Made by a program: the position numbers and the translations under genes. Positions 10,422 to 19,099 of a stretch of 64,000 nucleotides of DNA are shown here, one piece after another. The stretch spans positions 1,101,911 through 1,165,910 of the forward strand of contig NZ_CP007161.1 in NCBI RefSeq assembly GCF_000725285.1, in the 5' to 3' direction. Position 1 is the first letter of the stretch, and each line of letters starts with the position of its first letter. The notes below the pieces were generated by a model. The model searched no databases and had not been told where the DNA came from. It saw only the letters and a program-made list of their open reading frames with translations. The DNA is from Virgibacillus sp. SK37 (lineage in GTDB: Bacteria; Bacillota; Bacilli; Bacillales; Amphibacillaceae).

Positions 10422-10654
10422 ATGAGAGAAAAGATGTAGATATGAGAGGGAAAACTATTATATGAGAGAGTGCCCTTCCCAAATGAGAGAGGAAGCCTGT
10501 ATATGAGAGACCACCGCACTCAAATGAGAGAGCAAGCTATTGTATGAGAGAGTGCCCTTCTCAAATGAGAGAGCAAGCTATTGTATGAGAGAGTGCCCTT
10601 CTCAAATGAGAGAGCAAGCTATTTATAAGAGACCTCCGTTCCAAAATGAACCCG
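10422..10654 (+). repeat. Phased box array, ATGAGAGAG family (copy 1)
   Basis: Boxes start at 10422, 10442, 10462, 10483, 10503, 10524, 10544, 10565, 10585 and 10606, with degenerate ones at 10625 and 10646. From 10462 the steps alternate 21 and 20 bp. Boxes preceded by CAA alternate with boxes preceded by TAT, TGT or similar, giving a 41-bp dimer. Between 10524 and 10624 the spacers are also near-identical (AGCAAGCTATTGT and AGTGCCCTTCTCAA), suggesting recent duplication. It lies between the glg terminator and the ger operon. Confidence 0.92.
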
Positions 10655-10704
10655 CTCCTCATTTGATACATCCCAACTATAGATCAGAAAACTGCATCTA
10701 TAGT

Positions 10705-10736
10705 TGAATATTAATTTCCACCATGGAGCATGCTGA
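10705..10736 (+). promoter_or_regulatory. Candidate sigma-G-type promoter of the ger operon
   Basis: TGAATA at 10705 and CATGCTGA at 10729 are 18 bp apart, close to the forespore sigma-G pattern (GNATR, CATNNTA). It is placed 31 bp before the first germination gene. The -10 is imperfect, so this rests partly on the known sigma-G control of ger operons. Confidence 0.35.
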
Positions 10737-10766
10737 AGATAAAGGTTATTTGGAAAGGAAATTAAT

Positions 10767-12311
10767 ATGTTTAATATCTTTTCAAAAAAAAATAAAGAAA
10801 AACATACATTTAAGAATGAAACGCGTCCATATCAATCTAATTCTGTATCTGATGAGACATTATCAAATGATTTACATAAAAATATTACAAAGGTAAAAGT
10901 ATCGTTTGCAGATACTGCTGATTTGGTATGCAAAACAATTAATTGGGACGGTAAAAATGGCTCCCTTTTGTATTTAGAAACTTTGGTAAATAACGAATCA
11001 ATTGAAAATCATGTCATTAAACCGATTAAACAAGCAAATGGCCAACCAATTAAAGAAGTTGTTACAGCACTTGATGTAAATGAATCAATCAAACTGTCAG
11101 AGGTCGTAGAAGCCCTAACAAGCGGCTTTTGTGCTTTCCTCCAACCAAAGTCAAATAAGGTAATCCTTATAAAGGTAAGTAAGCAAAATAATCGCCCACC
11201 AGAGGAACCATTTAACGAACAGGTTATCAGGGGAGCGCATATTGGATTCATTGAAGATTTAAACACCAATATCAACTTAATAAGAAACCAGGTGCAAAAT
11301 CCAAAGCTTAAGGTAGAATATATTAAGCTTGGAAAAACGGTATCCACAAACGTAGCAATTATGTATTTTGACGACCTTGCAAATAAAGAGCTAATCAGTA
11401 AAATAAAAGAACGTCTTCAATCCATATCGGCGGATTTCATCCAAATACCCGGTTATATACAGGAATATATAGAAGAACGGACCTATTCACCATTTCCACA
11501 AACATTAAACACAGAAAGACCAGATCGACTTATTGCTAATCTAATGGATGGGAGGGTGGGCATTATGATGAGTGGGACTCCCACCTGTCTGGTAGCACCT
11601 TCTTCTTTAATTGCTTTTTTCCAATCTCCTGATGACTACAACGGCAGAGTAATGATTGGATCATTTTACAGGTTTATTCGTGTGTTTAGTTTTTTTGTCA
11701 CGGTCGGTTTGCCTGCCCTTTATATTGCCGTAGTTTCTTTTCACTATGAATCCGTGCCTGTTGAATTATTATTTGCAATTAAATCTTCCTTGGAACCTAT
11801 ACCTGTGCCGCCTCTGTTAGAAGCGATGTTTATGGCAATAACATTAGAACTAATTAGAGAGGCGACGATACGACTGCCAAATCCAGTTGCACAAACGATT
11901 GGAGTTGTAGGTGGATTGGTAATCGGGAATGCGGTAGTTGATGCAAATCTTGTTTCAAATATGATGATTATTGTTATAGCAATTACAGCTATTTCATCCT
12001 TTATTATGCCTTCAACTGAAATGAGCACAACCATTCGATTACTAAGTTTTCCATTAATGATCGCGGCTGCTCTGTTTGGATTAATAGGAATTGTAATTGG
12101 ATTTTTGATCATTGTCATTCATTTATGCAAGCTAGAGTCGTTTGGTTCTCCTTACTTTGCACCGTTTGGCCCGTTACGGTGGAAAGAATTAAAAGATACT
12201 ATAATCCGCTTTCCAACCTGGATGCTTCATAACAGACCAAAGGATTCTCAGGCTGCTTACCGGACTAATCAGGCGGAAAACCCAAGAGATTGGGATGAAA
12301 AAAATGAATAA
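10767..12311 (+). CDS. GerA-family spore germination receptor, A subunit
   Basis: 514 residues. The A subunit of the germinant receptor in the inner membrane of dormant spores forms a complex with B and C and triggers release of ions and dipicolinate. A long soluble N-terminal half (to about 290, with DRLIANLMDGRVGIM and the proline-rich LVAPSSL block) is followed by about five membrane segments and a short basic cytoplasmic tail. The length fits the GerAA/GerKA group (about 480-550). AAAGGAAATTAAT precedes the ATG. The stop overlaps the next gene by 17 bp. The nutrient sensed is unknown. Confidence 0.93.
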   Translation: MFNIFSKKNKEKHTFKNETRPYQSNSVSDETLSNDLHKNITKVKVSFADTADLVCKTINWDGKNGSLLYLETLVNNESIENHVIKPIKQANGQPIKEVVTALDVNESIKLSEVVEALTSGFCAFLQPKSNKVILIKVSKQNNRPPEEPFNEQVIRGAHIGFIEDLNTNINLIRNQVQNPKLKVEYIKLGKTVSTNVAIMYFDDLANKELISKIKERLQSISADFIQIPGYIQEYIEERTYSPFPQTLNTERPDRLIANLMDGRVGIMMSGTPTCLVAPSSLIAFFQSPDDYNGRVMIGSFYRFIRVFSFFVTVGLPALYIAVVSFHYESVPVELLFAIKSSLEPIPVPPLLEAMFMAITLELIREATIRLPNPVAQTIGVVGGLVIGNAVVDANLVSNMMIIVIAITAISSFIMPSTEMSTTIRLLSFPLMIAAALFGLIGIVIGFLIIVIHLCKLESFGSPYFAPFGPLRWKELKDTIIRFPTWMLHNRPKDSQAAYRTNQAENPRDWDEKNE

Positions 12312-13386
12312 CAAAGGCATTTTGACATGGTGGGCCGCCTTTTCAATCTTGGTACAGGTACAAATTGGTATAGGGATTTTATCTCTACCACGAAATGTTC
12401 ACCAGATTGCAAAAGGAGATGGGTGGATATCTGTTCTTCTTGCCGGATTAACTATCCAATTACTTGTTACAATTATCTGGTTGCTGGCAACACGCTTTAA
12501 AGCACAAACTCTATATGAATTTGCGCCTAAACTCGTTGGTAAATATCTAGGTAGTTTAATTAACTTAGCATACAGTGTTTATTTCTTAAGTATGGTGTTT
12601 TTAACTACCTTACTATTTACTGATATCTTAAAACGCTGGGTATTATTCAAGACCCCGCATCTTGTTATATACGTATTAGTCCTTGGTGTAACTTATTATC
12701 TTGCGAAGGATAATATGAAGGTGATTGCCCGATTTTATACGTTTACATCCGCATTTGTTATCGTACTAATCCTTATTCTAGTCCCTGCAATAGTCTATTT
12801 TGATATCCGTTTTGTACTACCTGTAGGCCAAGCAGGTATGATGAATATTTTGAAGGGCATAGAAGAAGTTACAAATTCGATGCTGGGATTTGAATTATTG
12901 TTGGTGCTTTTTCCATTTATCGATGAAAGATTTAGACGTTATAGCATCGTCGTGGCTGCAAATGCATTTGTTACTATACTGTATACACTTATCGTATTTA
13001 TTACGATAACGGTTTTTAGTCCGGCAGAAATTAAGTTAATTCCTGAACCAGTTCTCTACATGCTCAAGTCCTTCAAATTTGATTTAGTAGAGAGAATTGA
13101 TCTTTTATTTATATCCGTGTGGTTTGTAAGTATCGTCACAACTTTGGTTATGTACCTATATGTGGCTTCATTGGGAGTAACAACAATATTTAAGAGGAAA
13201 TCACATGCACCAATGGTTGGATGGTGCGTTCTTTTAATCATTACAGTACTATTTTTTTCAGATAAAGATATTTATGGGATTGTAAACTATGTCCGGGTGA
13301 TATCTAACGCGAGCTACCTATTTATCTTTGTTCTTCCACTTTTGTTACTATTTCTCTCTTTTATTAGGAAGGAGCGGAGCAAATGA
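12295..13386 (+). CDS. GerA-family spore germination receptor, B subunit (permease-like)
   Basis: 363 residues with about ten hydrophobic helices, belonging to the APC-superfamily endospore germination permeases, which carry the nutrient-binding pocket of the receptor. The N-terminal helix carries IGIGILSLPRNV, typical of the family. Start candidates are ATG 12295 and ATG 12304; both lie inside the upstream gene's end, consistent with translational coupling. Its stop overlaps the C-subunit start (ATGA). The A-B-C order matches gerA/gerB operons rather than gerK. Confidence 0.92.
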   Translation: MKKMNNKGILTWWAAFSILVQVQIGIGILSLPRNVHQIAKGDGWISVLLAGLTIQLLVTIIWLLATRFKAQTLYEFAPKLVGKYLGSLINLAYSVYFLSMVFLTTLLFTDILKRWVLFKTPHLVIYVLVLGVTYYLAKDNMKVIARFYTFTSAFVIVLILILVPAIVYFDIRFVLPVGQAGMMNILKGIEEVTNSMLGFELLLVLFPFIDERFRRYSIVVAANAFVTILYTLIVFITITVFSPAEIKLIPEPVLYMLKSFKFDLVERIDLLFISVWFVSIVTTLVMYLYVASLGVTTIFKRKSHAPMVGWCVLLIITVLFFSDKDIYGIVNYVRVISNASYLFIFVLPLLLLFLSFIRKERSK

Positions 13387-14519
13387 AGAGGCTGCAGCGC
13401 GCATTGTTGATACTTATGCCAATTATATTACTTAGCTTAACAGGCTGTTGGGATCAGCAAATGCTAAAGGAAAATCGTCTGATTTACGGAATCGGGTATG
13501 ATCCAGGTGAGGATGAAAAGCTCAGGGAAACAGTAGTAATTCGTTCTGTTCCCAAAGATCCGAAGGCTGGAATTGCTAACGAAATCGTTAGCGTTAATGG
13601 TACAACGATTCGAGAACTCCGTAGCCTATTGAATAAGCGTATTTCTGGTGATTTTGCAGAAGGAAAAGCAAGAATGATTTTACTTAATGAAGACTTAGCT
13701 AAAATAGATATTTATCCCTTTCTTGATTCCTTTTATCGGGATCCACGAAGTCCGCTTGGTGCCAAGCTTGCAGTAGTAAAAGGAAGCGTAGAGAAAATAT
13801 ACCGCATTCAACAAAAAGAGCAAACTTTAATTATAGAGTATATTGAAGAGTTATTAGACAATGAAGAACGCAATGGAACGATACCGAAGCAATCAATTCA
13901 AATGATTGGTACTCAATTATTCGATGAGGGTAGAGATTTTGGTCTGCCTTTACTTCATTACGATGAAGAGAACGAGGGGGTAGAATTAGATGGACTCGCT
14001 TTATTCAATAAACGCAGCTATACTGGTGAAAATCTCACTGGACACCAATCAAAGATGATGATGATTTTGGCTGAAGAACGTGGAAAAAATATTGAACTCA
14101 CGTTTAAAGTAGACAACCAAGAGAAAGAGAATTGGTTATACAATTATGTTTCTTTCATTATTTCTGATGCAGATACGAAAAAAGATATAATGTATGATGC
14201 TTCATCAGGTCAGTTTATTGTTAAATTGTATATTCAAGTGGAAGTACAAATACAGGAATATGCCTCGGATCACCTATACAAGAAGGAGAAGGCAGATGAG
14301 TTAGAAAAGGTAATAAAAGAAAGACTCTATGAAGACGCTATAGAAGTAATCACTAAATTACAAGAGGTTAATTCAGATGTGTTTGGTTACGGCAGAGACC
14401 TGTTAGCTTATCATGCAAAAAAATTACATGAGAAGCGATTACCAGAGAATTATTTTAAAGATATACAGATCAAACCAATCTTTCAAGTGACGATTACGGA
14501 GACAGGAGGTACTTATTAA
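13383..14519 (+). CDS. GerA-family spore germination lipoprotein, C subunit
   Basis: 378 residues. A lipoprotein signal with lipobox L-T-G-C at about residue 24 is followed by W-D-Q, the hallmark GCWD start of mature GerC proteins. The C subunit is anchored on the outer face of the spore inner membrane by Lgt-dependent diacylglycerol. It overlaps the B gene by 4 bp and closes the operon. Confidence 0.93.
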   Translation: MKRLQRALLILMPIILLSLTGCWDQQMLKENRLIYGIGYDPGEDEKLRETVVIRSVPKDPKAGIANEIVSVNGTTIRELRSLLNKRISGDFAEGKARMILLNEDLAKIDIYPFLDSFYRDPRSPLGAKLAVVKGSVEKIYRIQQKEQTLIIEYIEELLDNEERNGTIPKQSIQMIGTQLFDEGRDFGLPLLHYDEENEGVELDGLALFNKRSYTGENLTGHQSKMMMILAEERGKNIELTFKVDNQEKENWLYNYVSFIISDADTKKDIMYDASSGQFIVKLYIQVEVQIQEYASDHLYKKEKADELEKVIKERLYEDAIEVITKLQEVNSDVFGYGRDLLAYHAKKLHEKRLPENYFKDIQIKPIFQVTITETGGTY

Positions 14520-14566
14520 AGGTTTTTAAAGAAGCTATTTAAAAAGGACAAAAGCAGTTAAACTCC

Positions 14567-14606
14567 GACTTCTGATAACTAAGATAAACATTAGCAGAAG
14601 TTTTAA
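14567..14606 (+). terminator. Likely terminator after the ger operon
   Basis: ACTTCTG / CAGAAGT with a 20-nt interior that also pairs TAA/TTA, then TTTTAATT. Moderate stability. Confidence 0.5.
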
Positions 14607-14724
14607 TTGAAAAATTTAAAATATCACCCTTTTTTAAGTTTTAGAACATTTCGCTACTGTATTTACTTTTGCACATCTTGCGTATAGACTACTTAATGTA
14701 TTGATTAAAAGGGGGTACAATTCC

Positions 14725-15276
14725 ATGAAGAAAATTTTCATACTATTCGCTATGCTATTGGCGCTTGTGTTAACAGCATGTGGCCAAACACAAAATAACA
14801 CAGATAGCTCAAATGGTGAAGATACAAATGCAGAAGAAACTGCAGAAAAGAAAGATGATGGAGAAAAGGACGAAGCAGCAGTTAAAAAGGCGCTTTTAGG
14901 TAATTACTTAGATGTTGCTAAAACAGTTCGTCCATATCAAACAAAGATTAACATGTATGTAGAATCCGTAAACAATCCAGAGGCTGAAGCTACAATTGAA
15001 ACAACAAAAGAAGATGCCATAACTGCAGCAGAAGAAGCTGCTACAGCAATTGAAGGTATCAAAGTAGAAGATCTGGATGAAGATAAAACAGCTACATTTA
15101 ATGATGCTTTGACAGAATTAAAAGGTGCTTACGAAGCATACGCAAAAGCACTTGACGAAGAAGAAATTGACGCTGCAGCCGCAGAAGAAAAAATTAATGC
15201 AACAAATGAAAAATTGACTCCGTTATTTGAAGATGCTGGATTACACGCTCCGAATTTAGCGAAGGAAATTAACTAA
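14725..15276 (+). CDS. Helical lipoprotein of unknown function
   Basis: 183 residues with a lipoprotein signal (lipobox L-T-A-C at about residue 19), an Asn/Glu/Lys/Asp-rich linker, then a mostly alpha-helical, Ala/Glu-rich domain likely to form a helical bundle. No family assigned. ATG 14725 is chosen because AAAAGGGGG lies 8-9 nt upstream; the in-frame TTG 14701 precedes that site. It has its own terminator, so it is probably monocistronic. Confidence 0.8.
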   Translation: MKKIFILFAMLLALVLTACGQTQNNTDSSNGEDTNAEETAEKKDDGEKDEAAVKKALLGNYLDVAKTVRPYQTKINMYVESVNNPEAEATIETTKEDAITAAEEAATAIEGIKVEDLDEDKTATFNDALTELKGAYEAYAKALDEEEIDAAAAEEKINATNEKLTPLFEDAGLHAPNLAKEIN

Positions 15277-15287
15277 GGAAAAAATTG

Positions 15288-15315
15288 CACCTCCAATTAA
15301 TATGGAGGTGTTTTT
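15288..15315 (+). terminator. Terminator after the helical lipoprotein gene
   Basis: CACCTCCA / TGGAGGTG hairpin with a 7-nt loop and a T tract. Confidence 0.88.
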
Positions 15316-15467
15316 GTATGGGGAAAATTATCGTTTTAAATGCACACTCTGGCATTTATATATGGTTTTCTTTCTAAGGTTATATAACCACTGACAAAAA
15401 TAAGTGCAAACCTCCCCTATATCAATTAGAATATAATCACAAGTTTAAAAAACGGAGGTGCTCACCT

Positions 15468-15707
15468 TTGCACAAAGAAGATAAAAACTATATCGAAATA
15501 TGGGGAGATAACGTTAAGTTACGAGACTTACTGTTATCCATGGTCTTATGTATTGTTTTTGCGCTCGGTGGATACATCTTGGCGCCTGGAGATGCGCCTC
15601 AGCCACTCATACTTGGGCTAATCGGTGGTGTGGTGGGCTTTATTATTAGCAGTATCCTAATTAAGCCTAAACGCCGAATTACCGTTCTCGGAGAGGAGGA
15701 AAAATGA
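15468..15707 (+). CDS. Small membrane protein partnered with TctA-type permease
   Basis: 79 residues with two predicted membrane helices (about 21-40 and 46-65) and charged ends. The TTG start is supported by GGAGGTG exactly 7 nt upstream. Its stop overlaps the permease start (ATGA), and the position is that of TctB in tripartite tricarboxylate transporters. It is only half the size of TctB and has no recognisable TctB sequence, so the role as small subunit is inference. Confidence 0.7.
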   Translation: MHKEDKNYIEIWGDNVKLRDLLLSMVLCIVFALGGYILAPGDAPQPLILGLIGGVVGFIISSILIKPKRRITVLGEEEK

Positions 15708-17059
15708 TGGATACAGCTATTATTATTCAAATGATTCTAGCCAGTATGGGTGGAGCGCTTTTATATACACTGATTGGTATTGCACCAGGTACGGATGAAA
15801 CAGCAGTGCTCGCACCAGTGACTATTGCACTTGCTTTAGTAGGAGTTAGTCCATATGTTATTTTGGCATTCTTTATTGCAGCGATAGTTGCAAAAAAGCT
15901 TACGGACTCCATTCCGGTAGCGGTTGCAGGTATCCCTGGAGGTGTCATGGCAGCACCGATGGTGGAACATGCAATGATTTTGAAACAGCATGGGATGCCT
16001 GATGTAAGTATTAAGAAAATGTCCTCCGGTTCTGTCATTGGTACGATCGTGTCCATACCAGCAAGCTTTTTGATTGCTAAACTGATCCTTCCTTATGCAG
16101 ATACAATAAGCAGCTATGCAGGATTAATTTTTTTCCTTGGTGCTGTATTTCTTGCGTTGATGGCCAAAAATAAATTGGTGTCATTACTCATCATTCTGCC
16201 ATTCGCCTTGCTAATACAAGGTTTGCGCCACTTATACTGGGGACTGGATATCATTCCGGAGGATTCCACTGTGTTTGTTTCCTTCTTCCTTGGTATTACG
16301 ATCGGACCAATTGCATTTAGCTTATTTTCGTTATTATGTAAGAAATATCGAAACAGCCTCCCCAGCTTAGGTAACAAGGAAATTACGTTAAAAAAATCAG
16401 AAGAAGAAAAAGGGTTCCCTAACCCATTTAAAATACTTACAAATAAAGAATCAGCGACATCTGCACTCGGGAGTTTAATTGGTACAGTAACATTTTTCCT
16501 TTCTCCTGTTGGGATGACTGTATTTTTAGGTGAATTTTTGACACGCCATATAAAGGATCCCGTTCAACGAGCATCTAGGGCAATTTCCACAATGGATGGT
16601 TTGACAAATGCTTCCTACATCTCGGGTACATTGGTTCCGCTCATTGCAATTGGATTACCGCTCTCCCCAATGGCGATCGGACCGGCGGCTGGATTATTTA
16701 ATGCTCCACCGGTATTTACACCGGAACATAATATCCATCACATTTTATCCATGGGAGAAATTATGACTGCAACAATAATTGGTGCAGTGATTGCGATTGT
16801 CATCACTTTCTACATTACAATAAAGTATGCCAGCCAAATTTGTGCTTTTGTGTTCAGATACATACCACATGAAGCGTTAATTGGACTTTTCGCAGGACTT
16901 GTCGTCATGCTCGCATATATGGATGCTGGTTGGATTAATATTTTAGGTACGCTTGTAGTTGCACTAGTATCCGGACTGCTATATAAAAATGGAGTGAATT
17001 ATGGAGTTATGTTTATGGTTCTTTATGCAGCACCATGGCTCCTTGGATTGTTTATGTAA
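15704..17059 (+). CDS. TctA-family (DUF112) tricarboxylate transporter permease
   Basis: 451 residues, about 11-12 membrane helices, homologous to the large subunit of tripartite tricarboxylate transporters. The glycine-rich family block IAPGTDETAVLAP near residue 25 and AVAGIPGGVMAAPM near 75 are visible. Tripartite systems normally add a TctC/Bug periplasmic-type binding protein. None is encoded beside it, so it may act alone or with a distant receptor. The substrate, probably an organic anion, is not deducible. AGAGGAGG precedes the start. Confidence 0.85.
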   Translation: MMDTAIIIQMILASMGGALLYTLIGIAPGTDETAVLAPVTIALALVGVSPYVILAFFIAAIVAKKLTDSIPVAVAGIPGGVMAAPMVEHAMILKQHGMPDVSIKKMSSGSVIGTIVSIPASFLIAKLILPYADTISSYAGLIFFLGAVFLALMAKNKLVSLLIILPFALLIQGLRHLYWGLDIIPEDSTVFVSFFLGITIGPIAFSLFSLLCKKYRNSLPSLGNKEITLKKSEEEKGFPNPFKILTNKESATSALGSLIGTVTFFLSPVGMTVFLGEFLTRHIKDPVQRASRAISTMDGLTNASYISGTLVPLIAIGLPLSPMAIGPAAGLFNAPPVFTPEHNIHHILSMGEIMTATIIGAVIAIVITFYITIKYASQICAFVFRYIPHEALIGLFAGLVVMLAYMDAGWINILGTLVVALVSGLLYKNGVNYGVMFMVLYAAPWLLGLFM

Positions 17060-17076
17060 CCAACTACAGATGATAA

Positions 17077-17106
17077 TAGCCGTTGATCTAGGATTGACGG
17101 CTTTAG
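17077..17106 (+). terminator. Weak terminator after the TctA-type gene
   Basis: AGCCGT / ACGGCT stem with a 13-nt loop and a short T-rich tail. Confidence 0.45.
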
Positions 17107-17160
17107 TTATGAGCATTTAATAAATATTACTACATATCTTTTAAAAAAGGAGCGGAAATT

Positions 17161-17502
17161 ATGGATATACACACGTTTATGTTTAGTCTTTGGATATCGA
17201 TGCCCAGTTGGATAGTGGTTTTGATTTTTATCATTATAAAATCAATTCAAGATAAATCTAAGGGTAACTCGAATGAAAAATGGAAACGGATTATTATAGG
17301 TTCTTTAGCAACTGTCCCTTTAACTATTGTAATAATACTCTTTTATACTCTTAAGATACTCTATCCTGATGGAAATACCGTAGCCTTTTCACTCATATTT
17401 TATTTTATCAATGTCATTCCCTTAACTTTAATTTATGTAGTAATTCTCTGGTTTATTGAGAAATGTATTGATCAAGTAAAAAAATTAAAAGTTTTAAACT
17501 AA
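17161..17502 (+). CDS. Small integral membrane protein
   Basis: 113 residues with three strongly hydrophobic segments (about 5-28, 43-63 and 75-100) and a short Lys-rich C-terminus. AAAAAAGGAGCGG precedes the ATG. No family recognised. It is the first of the long run of small plus-strand genes that reaches 41.7 kb. Confidence 0.7.
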   Translation: MDIHTFMFSLWISMPSWIVVLIFIIIKSIQDKSKGNSNEKWKRIIIGSLATVPLTIVIILFYTLKILYPDGNTVAFSLIFYFINVIPLTLIYVVILWFIEKCIDQVKKLKVLN

Positions 17503-17894
17503 ACTTTTCTATTATTTTTTAATTATTCTATTAAAAAAACTTTTTAATACTAGAAGTAGACCAGAATCTTAATAATTATATTAACGATCTAATTTATCAC
17601 CATTTATTAGGTTAATTATGGTAATGAAAATAAAGAAATGCAAAGTTGATGAATCCCTAACGGTAATTGATTTTCTACGGTCAGAGAGCTGAACTAAAAT
17701 AACCATTGAAACATGCTAAGTATTATTTTCCAAAATAGTTCTGAATCTTCACTCACACTAGTGGAATAATATGTTAATATTAAGCTATGAATTTGATAAA
17801 TTATTTCGTTGTTTTTGCAGACCTAATTACTTAAAACAAAGAAATCATAGGAATTTAAATGAGTAAAGTTAATATAAATGGAAGGATGTGTATA
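17503..17894. other. AT-rich gap
   Basis: About 390 bp of AT-rich sequence with no supported gene, array or structured RNA. Short ORF pieces are present but lack a ribosome binding site. Confidence 0.4.
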
Positions 17895-18395
17895 ATGAAG
17901 AAATTAATAAAAATGAGTCTATTATTTAGTTTATTAATTATTCTTATCCCCCTTACTGCCTGTACCCAGCAAGAAGCCGAGACGAATTTTCATTTGCTTT
18001 TAAAAGGAAATAGTGCGAAATGGGATGTGAATGAGTATGAAGTGAAAATATCACCTAATTACTTTGAAGCGGGTCATGGTGTGTTAAGTATGAAGGGGGA
18101 AAAAGAATATTATACAGATTTCTTTCATTTTGATACACATGCGGTAATCAATGAGAAGGATATTACGGTACATACTGGCTCGGTTTCTGGCAAAGAGATA
18201 AATATAGCAGAAAAAACAACAGGAATGGTGGAAGGTGGCACCTATCTAAATGAAAAAGGTGAACCAATTACGCTAGAGGATGTTAACAGAATTTATATCG
18301 TTGTAAAATGGTGGGATAAGCAAAAAAAGAAAGACGCAGAGGAAACAATTACTTTATATAGTAAAACAAAAGAAGGCAATACAACAACATCATAA
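17895..18395 (+). CDS. Lipoprotein, unknown family (paralogue of 36385 gene)
   Basis: 166 residues, lipobox L-T-A-C near residue 23. The mature part is beta-rich and contains KGNSAKWDVNEYEVKI near the start and IYIVVKWWDKQ near the end. A similar layout (QNWSSRIAYE and ILITVMWET, then an EETI strand) occurs in the lipoprotein at 36385, so the two are probably one small family. ATG 17895 is chosen over the upstream ATG 17859 because GGAAGGATG precedes it and the signal peptide then starts with MKKL. Function unknown. Confidence 0.7.
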   Translation: MKKLIKMSLLFSLLIILIPLTACTQQEAETNFHLLLKGNSAKWDVNEYEVKISPNYFEAGHGVLSMKGEKEYYTDFFHFDTHAVINEKDITVHTGSVSGKEINIAEKTTGMVEGGTYLNEKGEPITLEDVNRIYIVVKWWDKQKKKDAEETITLYSKTKEGNTTTS

Positions 18396-18445
18396 AATAG
18401 GATAGAAGAAACTAGAATAAGAGTTGGCTAATAAGGAGGGATTTT

Positions 18446-18853
18446 ATGACTACTCCAAAACATATTGTTTCTGCTGCAACCATCGTCTTAAATGAGCATA
18501 ATGAAATTTTGCTGATTAAAGGGCCGAGACGTGGATGGGAAATGCCTGGCGGACAGGTGGAAGAGGGAGAATCTTTAGAAGAAGCGGCTATCCGAGAGAC
18601 AAAAGAGGAATCGGGAATTGACGTAGAAATTACAAAATTTTGTGGCATTTATCAAAATGTCAGTAATTCTATATGCAATACCTTATTCCTGGGAAAACCG
18701 GTTGGTGGAGTGCCAACAACAAGCCCGGAAAGCTTGGAAGTAGGGTATTTTCCTATAAAAGATGGATTAGAAATGGTAACATGGAAGAATTTCAGGCAGC
18801 GTATAGAGAATTGCCTTGATCAGGAGTGCCAGCCTTTTAACATATCATTTTAA
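18446..18853 (+). CDS. NUDIX hydrolase
   Basis: 135 residues. The NUDIX box G-x5-E-x7-R-E-x2-E-E-x-G is complete (GGQVEEGESLEEAA then RETKEESGI, near residues 35-58), so Mg-dependent pyrophosphohydrolase activity is expected on a nucleoside diphosphate derivative. The substrate is not deducible. AAGGAGGGATTTT precedes the ATG. A second NUDIX gene lies at 38808. Confidence 0.9.
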   Translation: MTTPKHIVSAATIVLNEHNEILLIKGPRRGWEMPGGQVEEGESLEEAAIRETKEESGIDVEITKFCGIYQNVSNSICNTLFLGKPVGGVPTTSPESLEVGYFPIKDGLEMVTWKNFRQRIENCLDQECQPFNISF

Positions 18854-19099
18854 GGAGTAAAAAGCAGATATAAAAAGTAGTATGCCGAAATAAGAAGATT
18901 TGTAGGTTTTCAATTCGAAACAAAAAGCATATAATAGGATATGGTGAAACTATTACTTATTATATAACACTATGATATGCTTTTAGAGGTAAGAATTTAT
19001 GTTAAAAGGGAGATGGGGGAGGTTGGACGCGTGAGCATTATAGCAACGTGTTTAAACCTACATACTTTCTGCAAATTTTAGGGGAAAAGGTTGATAAAA

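Noticed and set aside
10422-10654. CRISPR array
   Set aside because: Conserved boxes are only about 9 bp with 11-12 bp spacers, spacers are partly repeated, and there are no cas genes. The same holds for the other seven arrays.
17503-17894. Possible small gene or RNA in the AT-rich gap
   Set aside because: Short frames only, no ribosome site, no stable hairpin with T run.
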